From positions 347,634 through 411,633 of the forward strand of contig NZ_JARWAC010000015.1 of the NCBI RefSeq assembly GCF_029846175.1: a DNA stretch of 64,000 bases, read 5' to 3'. This stretch comes from Sphaerisporangium sp. TRM90804 (GTDB taxonomy: Bacteria; Actinomycetota; Actinomycetes; Streptosporangiales; Streptosporangiaceae). The translations under genes and the position numbers were made by a program. Every line of letters starts with the position of its first letter. Positions within the stretch are counted from its first letter, which is position 1. Shown here piece by piece: positions 58,593 to 64,000 of the stretch. The notes below the pieces were generated by a model. It did not search any database. It was not told where the DNA came from and saw only the letters and a list, made by a program, of their open reading frames with translations.

Positions 58593-58667
58593 TCAGCGCT
58601 CGTCCGGTGGCCGGGAGATCACTCGGTCGTCGAGGTAGCAACTGCAGTTGCCGCATCCTGGAAGCAC
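58593..58667 (-). CDS. Putative 24-residue Cys-rich peptide
   Basis: A GTG-start frame encoding LPGCGNCSCYLDDRVISRPP then DER. GAGGAGG lies five bases before the start, as strong a site as any in the window. It has three Cys in a tight C-x2-C-x-C pattern. It lies 121 bases downstream of the aromatic hydroxylase gene, same strand, and convergent with hisN. No family is recognised. A chance frame is possible at this size. Confidence 0.45.
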   Translation of the reverse strand: MLPGCGNCSCYLDDRVISRPPDER

Positions 58668-58788
58668 GCCGTCCTCCTCGCCCGTCGGACCTTCGACGCT
58701 ACGGCACGCCCCATCACGGCGCGCCTTGCCGCCCCGCCAGAGTGCTGTTCACCAACGGTGACGCGCCCGTCACGGCGCGGGAGCACCC

Positions 58789-59694
58789 CTAGACGTCGCT
58801 CCTGACGACCGCCCTGCCGGCGACCAGGCGGGCGACGCTGTCGTCGTCGCAGGTGGCCCAGAAGGCGCCGACCACGTCCTCCAGGTGGCTCATCGACTCG
58901 GCGCGGAACAGCACGTCCTGGTACTTGGTGATGTCGTACCCGGTGGTGCCCATCACCGCGAGGTCCAGCGGGAGGATGTCCATGCCGCGGAACTCCTCGA
59001 TCTCGCCGTAGGACGACAGGATGCCGGCGCCGTAGGCGCGGTCCTCGCCGCCCTCGGCCAGCACGCCGAACTCCAGCGTGAACCAGAAGACCTTGGAGAC
59101 GAACTCCAGGGCCTCCTGGGTCTCGACCCGGCGCGCGGCGGCGCCGGCGAGCCGGTACAGGCTCGCGAACCGGTCGGAGGCCAGCGCGTTGGCGTGCCCG
59201 ATCACCTCGTGCACGACGTCGGGCTCGGGGGTGTAGAACGGCACCGAATGGTGGCGGATGTACTGCGTCGAGTGGAAGAGCCCGTCGTCCAGCACGCCGT
59301 AGAAGTCGCGGAGCGGCACGAGACCGGCGGCGGGCAGGTAGCGGAACCCGGTCAGCGGCTCCAGCAGGTCGCCGACCTCCTGGAGCTGCGGGATCCGGTC
59401 AGCGGGCAGCGCGAGGCGCTCGCTTCCCTCCAGGTAGTCGGCGGTCGCGTACCGGCGGTGCTTGATCTTGAGCTCGCGGGAGACCAGCTCCCACACCCGG
59501 TGCTCCTCGGCGGTGTAGACGACGTCCGGGACGGGGTCGCCGCGGGTGTGGCCGATCGCCAGCGCGGCGATGGCGTTGCGGCGCTCGCGGTACGCCTGGT
59601 CGGCGAAGCCGGGATGGCCGGCGGCGAGGCGGACCACCACGGAGCCGTCGTCCTCGGTGGCCACGGGCGCGAAGTACTGGCCTTCTTCGAACAT
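58789..59694 (-). CDS. Biopterin-dependent aromatic amino acid hydroxylase
   Basis: A phenylalanine-4-hydroxylase-like iron enzyme of 301 residues, the usual bacterial PhhA size. The iron ligands are in VVHEVIGHANALASDRFA (two His) and the Glu of KVFWFTLEFGVLAEGG. YTAEEHRVWELVSREL and RFRYLP-type segments match the catalytic core (here GFRYLPAAGLVPLRDFYGVL). It would turn phenylalanine to tyrosine using a reduced pterin. ATG 59694 is chosen from homologue length; no strong ribosome site precedes it, so a leaderless mRNA is possible. It is divergent from an Lrp-type regulator. Confidence 0.9.
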   Translation of the reverse strand: MFEEGQYFAPVATEDDGSVVVRLAAGHPGFADQAYRERRNAIAALAIGHTRGDPVPDVVYTAEEHRVWELVSRELKIKHRRYATADYLEGSERLALPADRIPQLQEVGDLLEPLTGFRYLPAAGLVPLRDFYGVLDDGLFHSTQYIRHHSVPFYTPEPDVVHEVIGHANALASDRFASLYRLAGAAARRVETQEALEFVSKVFWFTLEFGVLAEGGEDRAYGAGILSSYGEIEEFRGMDILPLDLAVMGTTGYDITKYQDVLFRAESMSHLEDVVGAFWATCDDDSVARLVAGRAVVRSDV

Positions 59695-59856
59695 GCCACA
59701 ATTAACGGCAATCGCCGCATTTGCTGGCAAGAGCGAGCAGTTTGGATGGGCATCCAGCCCAGATTCGGGGCATCCGGCGGCCCCGGACTGGTCGTTTCGC
59801 ACAGCGAACCATCACGCGGGTGTTCGCGCCCCTCGCCTCCCTCTAGTCTCAGGGCC

Positions 59857-60339
59857 ATGGCCCACGGTCCCATCGACGCCCTGGACAGCCGCCTGCTCGC
59901 CACCATGCGCGCGCACCCGCGCATCGGGCTGATGGAGCTCGCCCGACTGCTGGGGGTCGCCCGCGGCACGGTGCAGTCACGGGTCGACAAGCTGGTGGCG
60001 CGCGGCGTGATCGGCGACTTCGGGCCCACGGTCGTCACGGCCGAGGTGGGCTACCCCATCATGGCGTTCGTGTCCCTGCAGATCGCCCAGGGCAGGCTGA
60101 CCGAGGCCGTCGAGGCGCTGGAGGTGGTGCCCGAGGTGCTGGAGGCCTACGGCACCAGCGGGCAGGGCGACCTGCTGTGCCGGGTGGTCGCGCGCACCAC
60201 CTCGCACCTCCAGGAGATCATCGCCCGCATCCTCGCCTCACCGGCGGTGCAGCGCACCGACACCACCATCGCGCTGTCGACCCAGGTGCCCTACCGCATC
60301 GAGCCCCTGTTGGACGTCGCCGCCCGCAGGGAGCCCTGA
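59857..60339 (+). CDS. Lrp/AsnC-family regulator
   Basis: A 160-residue regulator. The AsnC helix-turn-helix is at residues 5-60 (IDALDSRLLATMRAHPRIGL; LARLLGVARGTVQSRVDKLV) and the RAM ligand domain follows at 75-150 (YPIMAFVSLQIAQGRLTEAV). It is divergent from the aromatic hydroxylase with 162 bases between, so it likely controls that gene, with an aromatic amino acid as effector; this is inferred from position. Confidence 0.92.
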   Translation: MAHGPIDALDSRLLATMRAHPRIGLMELARLLGVARGTVQSRVDKLVARGVIGDFGPTVVTAEVGYPIMAFVSLQIAQGRLTEAVEALEVVPEVLEAYGTSGQGDLLCRVVARTTSHLQEIIARILASPAVQRTDTTIALSTQVPYRIEPLLDVAARREP

Positions 60340-60475
60340 GCCCACCGGTAGCCCCGAGCCCGGGAGCACTGAGCCCCGGAGCCCCGGAACCCGCCGGGAG
60401 CCCCTGACCCCGGGAGCGCTGAGGCCGCCGGGAGGTGCGGCCGCCGGGAGCCGTGCGGCCGCGGGAGCCTGAGCC
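60340..60475. repeat. Degenerate GGGAGC/TGAGCC repeats
   Basis: The 135 bases after the Lrp gene are a patchwork of short direct repeats (GGAGCCC, CCGGGAGC, CTGAGCC) at irregular 12-22 base spacing, all C/G/A-rich with little T. No terminator with a clean stem stands out, although several repeats could pair weakly. Confidence 0.5.
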
Positions 60476-60517
60476 GCCTTGATCGCCCCCCCTCGCGCGG
60501 GCTCGGCCTGCCGGCGG

Positions 60518-62278
60518 TCACTCCTGCCGGGTGGCGCACCTCTCGCGGTCCACGCAGACACGGTTGGCCATCACCTGGAGGAAGAGCTGCCGGGCCTGCT
60601 CGAAGGTCTGGGCGACCATGGCCGCGCCGTTGGTCGCCCGCGCGATCGTACGCAGCTCCCCGGCGTCGACGCCGGGGCCGTATCCGATCAGCGTGATCGT
60701 GACCGGCCTGACCGCGTCGAACTCCTCCGCCAGGGTGGCGAGCAGTGCCTTGCGGGAGATGCCGCGCGTGTCGTCGTCCCTGCCGTCGGTGAACACGACG
60801 ATCGTGCTCAGCATGCCCTCGGCCTGGCTGCGCGAGGCCGACCGGAACGCCGCCAGCACCGAGTCGTACAGGCCGGTGCCGCCGCGGGTGCGCCCGGGCA
60901 GCCCGCGCAGCTCCTCGACGACCTCGGGGCCGTGCCGGTTCACCGGGCCGACCGGCACGAGCTCCTTGAAGTCCTTGCCGTCCCCCAGGCCGGTGGAGAA
61001 GATCCACAGGCCGATGTCGCTGTTCTTCGGCAGGCCGCGGACCCCCTCCTCGGCGAACCCGGCGGTCGCCTCCATGCGCGTCGCCGTGCTCCCGGGCACA
61101 CGCTCGGCCATGGAGCGGCTCACGTCGAGCAGCAGGAGGGCGCGGGTGTCGGCGAGCAGCATCCGCATCGTCAGCAGGCCGCGCAGCGTCGTCTGGACGT
61201 CGGGATTCCGGATCTCGCGCGGGGGCTGCGGGCGCAGGCCCCGCCGGGCGTCCATCGAGGGGCCGGCCCCGCCCCCGGTGTCGCGGAACCCGGCCTCCCT
61301 GAGCACCGCCTGGCCCGGGCCCGACTGGACGGCCGCGCGGAAGCGCTCGGCGGCCTCCCGCGTGGCCGGGTCGGTGGTTACGGGCACGTAGGGGTAGTCA
61401 AGCGAGATGGCCCCCTCGCGCGGGTACAGCCCGGTCAGGGGCGCCGCGCCCCGCCGGCCGTTGAACCGCCAGATGGCCTGCTCGCTCGACACGAGCACCG
61501 GGTCGCCGCCGCGCGGCTCGTCCACGACGCCGAACAGGGCGTTCTCGGACGGCAGCACCGACCTCTTCAGGTTGGACGTGATGCCGCGCACGATCGTCCT
61601 CATGTCGGGGCGACCGGCCACGACCGCGTTCAGCACGTTGACCGCCGCCAGGCCCGAGGCGAACCTGTTCGGGGCCAGCAGTGTCGTGAACGCCCCGGGG
61701 AGCCGCTTCTTCGTCTGCGCGGTCGGGACGAGCAGCGTCCAGGTGGGCTGGCCTCCCCGCGCGGCGAGCTTGGCCGCGGTCTCGCGGGTCACCGCGAGGA
61801 TGACGGGCGAGCGCGCGACCGAGATGGGGCGCACGGGCAGCACCTTGCCCGCGCCCTGAAGGCGCGCGAGCGCCACCCACACCGACGCCTCGGGCACCCA
61901 CACGTCCGTGAGGCCCTTGCGGGCGCCGATGTCGTCGGCCACCTCCGCGGACGGGCGCGTGCGCACCGCCACCGTGGCGCAGCCGCCGTTCTCGGTGTAC
62001 CACCGGGCGACCTTCTCCAGCGCCGGCCCGATCTCGGGCGACGCCATGACACGGAGCTGGGGTCGTTCCGCGCACCCCACCCGGGACGACACCAGGCCGT
62101 ACGCGCCGCCGGCCAGCGCCGCCAGCAGGACCGCGCACGCCGCCAGGGCGCCGATGACGCGGCGTCGCGCGCGGTCGACGGCCGTGGAACCGTACGCGGG
62201 CCGCTGACGCGGGGACGGGGTGTCGCGCCCCCAGGCGTCATAGCCGAGGGGATCGGGATTGCGGTGCCTGCCCGCCAC
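60518..62278 (-). CDS. Membrane-anchored solute-binding/VWA protein
   Basis: A 586-residue extracytoplasmic protein. One N-terminal helix (about 42-65, VIGALAACAVLLAALAGGAY) is followed by a periplasmic binding-protein-like domain (about 70-335, RPQLRVMASPEIGPALEKVA) and a von Willebrand A domain (about 375-585). The MIDAS is present: DVSRSMAE with D-x-S-x-S, and VVFTDGRDDDT. It resembles the actinobacterial substrate-binding/VWA fusion proteins of unknown role. GTG 62278 has AAGGGG eight bases upstream. It is transcribed in the same direction as trpS, 142 bases downstream of it. Confidence 0.88.
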   Translation of the reverse strand: MAGRHRNPDPLGYDAWGRDTPSPRQRPAYGSTAVDRARRRVIGALAACAVLLAALAGGAYGLVSSRVGCAERPQLRVMASPEIGPALEKVARWYTENGGCATVAVRTRPSAEVADDIGARKGLTDVWVPEASVWVALARLQGAGKVLPVRPISVARSPVILAVTRETAAKLAARGGQPTWTLLVPTAQTKKRLPGAFTTLLAPNRFASGLAAVNVLNAVVAGRPDMRTIVRGITSNLKRSVLPSENALFGVVDEPRGGDPVLVSSEQAIWRFNGRRGAAPLTGLYPREGAISLDYPYVPVTTDPATREAAERFRAAVQSGPGQAVLREAGFRDTGGGAGPSMDARRGLRPQPPREIRNPDVQTTLRGLLTMRMLLADTRALLLLDVSRSMAERVPGSTATRMEATAGFAEEGVRGLPKNSDIGLWIFSTGLGDGKDFKELVPVGPVNRHGPEVVEELRGLPGRTRGGTGLYDSVLAAFRSASRSQAEGMLSTIVVFTDGRDDDTRGISRKALLATLAEEFDAVRPVTITLIGYGPGVDAGELRTIARATNGAAMVAQTFEQARQLFLQVMANRVCVDRERCATRQE

Positions 62279-62420
62279 GACATCACCCCTTAGCGCGCGA
62301 ACCAGCCGTATACGGCGAAGATCTGCCCTGAGTACGCGAATGGTAGCGTGCCCGGCGGCTTCCGACTGCCGATTCAACAGGAGCGCCCGAATAAGAGTCG
62401 GACGAAATTCGCCGGCCGTC

Positions 62421-63587
62421 TCAGTAATGGGCCTTCATCGCCGCCCGCACCTCGGCGAGCGTGGTCTCCGCCACCGCGTTGGCCCGTTCGTTGCCCGAAT
62501 TCAGCAACCGGCGGATTCCGGCCCGGTCTCGGGCGTATTCGGCCCTGCGGCGCCTGATGGGGGCCAGGAATTCGTTCACCGCCTCGGTGGTGGTGCGCTT
62601 CAAGGCCGCGGCGCCGCCGGCCCCGATCTCGTCGGCGACCTCGCGGGGATCGCGGCCCAGGCACAGTGCGGCGAGCAGCACCAGGCTGGACACCTCGGGG
62701 CGGGTCTCGGGGTCGTAGGTGATGTGCCGTTCCGCGTCGGTTCGGGCCCCTCTGATCAGCCTGGCGGTCTCGTCGGCGGTCGCGGACAGGGCGATGGCGT
62801 TGCCCCGGCTCTTGCTCATCTTGGTGCCGTCGGTGCCCAGCAGCAGCGGCGCGTCCGACAGCAGGGCTTCGGGCTCGGGGAAGACCGAGGCGCCCGCGCC
62901 GGCGTACCTGCCGTTGAAGCGGCGCGCGATGGTGCGGGTGAGCTCCACGTGCGGAAGCTGGTCCTGCCCGACCGGCACCAGGTTGGCCTTGCAGAACAGG
63001 ATGTCGGCGGCCTGGTGGGCGGGATAGGTGAACATCAGGCCGCTCACCGAGGACTGGCGGGAGTGGGTGATCTCGTCCTTGACCGTGGGGTTGCGGCCCA
63101 GCTCCGCGACCGAGACGAGGCTGAGGAACGGCAGCAGAAGCTGGTTGAGGGCGGGGACCGCGCTGTGGGTGAAGACGGTCGAGCGGCCTGGGTCGACGCC
63201 GACCGCCAGGTAGTCCAGTACGAGCCCTTCGACGTGCTCGGTGAGTCGGTCGGCGACGTCCCGGTCGGTCAGCACCTGGTAGTCGGCGATCACGACGAAC
63301 ATGGAGACGCCGAGGTTCTGCAGCCGCACCCGGTTGTGCAGGGTGCCGAAATAGTGCCCGAGGTGCAGCGGCCCCGTCGGGCGGTCGCCGGTCAGCACGC
63401 GGAACCGGCCCGGGTCGTCGTGGATCCGCGCCTCCAGGACGCCACGGCGCTCCCGGGCGGCCATCAGCCCGTCCGTGCCGGCTCGGGGCGGGTCGTCCGC
63501 GCCGGGAGTGCCGCTGAGCACCCGGGGCTCGGAGAGGGCGAGAGAGCGGTGCCGGGTCGCGGGCTCGGCGGCGGGGTGGGTGATCAC
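62421..63587 (-). CDS. trpS: Tryptophanyl-tRNA synthetase (auxiliary, attenuated type)
   Basis: Charges tRNA-Trp, 388 residues. The HIGH-type motif is in GDRPTGPLHLGHYFGTL and the KMSKS motif in GTDGTKMSKSRGNAIAL. An N-terminal extension of about 60 residues precedes the catalytic core. GTG 63587 has AGGAGAG upstream; ATG 63464 (AARERRG) is a shorter option without a site. The upstream leader carries a Trp-codon attenuator, as known for the indolmycin-resistant auxiliary TrpRS of Streptomyces coelicolor, so this is likely that type and a second housekeeping copy should exist. Confidence 0.94.
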   Translation of the reverse strand: MITHPAAEPATRHRSLALSEPRVLSGTPGADDPPRAGTDGLMAARERRGVLEARIHDDPGRFRVLTGDRPTGPLHLGHYFGTLHNRVRLQNLGVSMFVVIADYQVLTDRDVADRLTEHVEGLVLDYLAVGVDPGRSTVFTHSAVPALNQLLLPFLSLVSVAELGRNPTVKDEITHSRQSSVSGLMFTYPAHQAADILFCKANLVPVGQDQLPHVELTRTIARRFNGRYAGAGASVFPEPEALLSDAPLLLGTDGTKMSKSRGNAIALSATADETARLIRGARTDAERHITYDPETRPEVSSLVLLAALCLGRDPREVADEIGAGGAAALKRTTTEAVNEFLAPIRRRRAEYARDRAGIRRLLNSGNERANAVAETTLAEVRAAMKAHY

Positions 63588-63657
63588 GGGTCTCTCCTGT
63601 CTGGCGAGGGCTGCGCCGATCGCGATGGCGGCCCCCGCGTGCAGGAGAAAAGCGAAA

Positions 63658-63679
63658 GGGCCGTTCATGCGAACGGCCC
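63658..63679 (-). terminator. Attenuator terminator hairpin
   Basis: A 9-bp perfect stem with a four-base loop and a T-rich tail, 70 bases before the trpS start. T-rich tails are rare in this window. Confidence 0.85.
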
Positions 63680-63705
63680 GGGTCGTGCACGAGTGATGGC
63701 CGCTC

Positions 63706-63747
63706 CTACGAGGAGCGCCACCAGCTCAGACACGACAAACGACTCAT
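63706..63747 (-). CDS. Trp leader peptide of trpS
   Basis: A 13-codon frame, MSRLSCLSWWRSS, with two adjacent TGG codons at 63723-63718 and a TAG stop. There is no room for a ribosome site: the -10 box TACACT ends six bases before the ATG, so the mRNA should start at or next to the ATG and be translated as a leaderless message. Confidence 0.85.
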   Translation of the reverse strand: MSRLSCLSWWRSS

Positions 63748-63753
63748 GCGGCC

Positions 63754-63759
63754 AGTGTA
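63754..63759 (-). promoter_or_regulatory. -10 box of the trpS leader transcript
   Basis: TACACT fits the actinobacterial TANNNT consensus and places the start of transcription at or near 63747. The -35 region (near TTCTTG) matches poorly. Confidence 0.65.
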
Positions 63760-63872
63760 GCGCCGTGCCCGGAGGCCAAGAAAGCCCCGTACGGGGGGAC
63801 ACCTCCGCGAGCTGGAACCGGCCCGTCTCCGCGTCCCGACGAGGCTCTGTCGAAACTCCGGTGAACGCGAAA

Positions 63873-63899
63873 AGGGCCGCCCACACCGTGGACGGCCCT
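63873..63899 (-). terminator. Terminator of a gene right of the window (inner)
   Basis: On the minus strand AGGGCCG and CGGCCCT enclose CCAC/GTGG; one mismatch separates the two stem parts. It is followed by TTTTCGCG. It faces leftward, so it should end a gene outside the window. Confidence 0.75.
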
Positions 63900-63925
63900 C
63901 AACACACGACCAGCGAACAGGAAAA

Positions 63926-63966
63926 CGCGAGGGAGCCACCCACAATCCGTGGACGGCTCCCTCGCG
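63926..63966 (-). terminator. Terminator of a gene right of the window (outer)
   Basis: CGCGAGGGAGCC and GGCTCCCTCGCG form a perfect 12-bp outer stem. An inner CCAC/GTGG and a five-base loop complete it, and the minus strand continues TTTTCC. It shares the CCGTCCACGG core with the neighbouring hairpin. Confidence 0.8.
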
Positions 63967-64000
63967 TCACCTGTCATTCAAAATTTTGTCCGGCGGTGTC

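Larger units (their letters stand above)
63652..63747 (-). promoter_or_regulatory. Ribosome-mediated Trp attenuator of trpS
   Basis: All parts of a classic attenuator are visible on the minus strand. (1) Hairpin 1:2, CGCTCC with GGAGCG (63717-63701), follows directly after the two Trp codons. (2) Antiterminator 2:3, GAGCGGCC (63705-63698), can pair with GGCCGTTC (63678-63671) using one G-U pair. (3) Terminator 3:4, GGGCCGTTC with GAACGGCCC, is followed by TTTCGCTTTTC. A ribosome stalled at the Trp codons would cover strand 1 and let 2:3 form, allowing transcription of trpS. Confidence 0.88.

Noticed and set aside
63587..63668. In-frame ATG at 63668 giving trpS a hydrophobic 27-residue N-terminal extension.
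   Set aside because: The ATG lies inside the loop of the attenuator terminator, has no ribosome site, and GTG 63587 has AGGAGAG.

Overview
The window comes from a high-GC Gram-positive actinomycete. Third codon positions are almost all G or C, GTG and TTG starts are frequent, genes are packed with many 4-bp ATGA/GTGA overlaps, and the gene set is typical of Actinomycetota: fused 2-oxoglutarate enzyme Kgd, WhiB protein, SigR/RsrA, nickel superoxide dismutase, an SSI-type protease inhibitor and a PASTA kinase. A CebR-type operator, a GH9 cellulase and a row of secreted peptidases suggest a soil-dwelling filamentous genus, perhaps in Streptosporangiales. The order is an inference; no rRNA or other marker is present. 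I saw no tRNA, rRNA, CRISPR array, insertion sequence or prophage.

Layout. 0-8 kb: flavin reductase pair, metallo-hydrolase, MFS exporter with its own ArsR-type repressor and a perfect operator, then a secreted GH9 cellulase behind a CebR box. 8-16 kb: kgd, a DUF6104/DUF4097/PadR group and a quinone oxidoreductase. 16-20 kb: a His/Asp-rich secreted protein, an L,D-transpeptidase, an AraC regulator divergent from a DUF2000 gene, and a Uma2 nuclease. 20-28 kb: the most unusual block, an SSI-type inhibitor divergent from four tandem paralogous secreted trypsin-like peptidases. One has Thr in place of the catalytic Ser, and two carry an inserted domain of about 150 residues. 28-36 kb: TPR regulator, malic enzyme, CGNR protein, sodX/sodN, an anti-sigma/sigma pair, a lipid kinase and a WhiB1-type gene. 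36-48 kb: PdtaS kinase, the biotin operon bioF-(DasR-like gntR)-bioD-bioB, an acetolactate-synthase-like enzyme, a PASTA kinase, a BsaP-like protein, a biotin carrier protein and biotin carboxylase. 48-58 kb: a luciferase-like pseudogene, an HD/HD-GYP pair, rsrA/sigR, a methyltransferase, DksA-like, SRAP, aroA, rsgA and hisN. The whiB1-pdtaS, biotin carrier, anti-sigma/sigma, SRAP, aroA and rsgA genes resemble the Mycobacterium tuberculosis Rv3219-Rv3228 region in content, but here they are split by inserted blocks. 58-64 kb: an aromatic amino acid hydroxylase divergent from an Lrp regulator, a VWA lipoprotein-like gene, and a tryptophanyl-tRNA synthetase.

The best regulatory finds are: a complete ribosome-mediated attenuator in front of trpS, with a leaderless 13-residue leader peptide carrying two adjacent Trp codons and mutually exclusive hairpins; a SigR autoregulatory promoter placed so that it would favour a longer SigR isoform; CRP-type palindromes upstream of two of the four peptidase genes; and a perfect CebR operator before the cellulase. 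These are read by eye. No alignment or folding program was run, so all family names rest on recognised motifs and remembered homologues.
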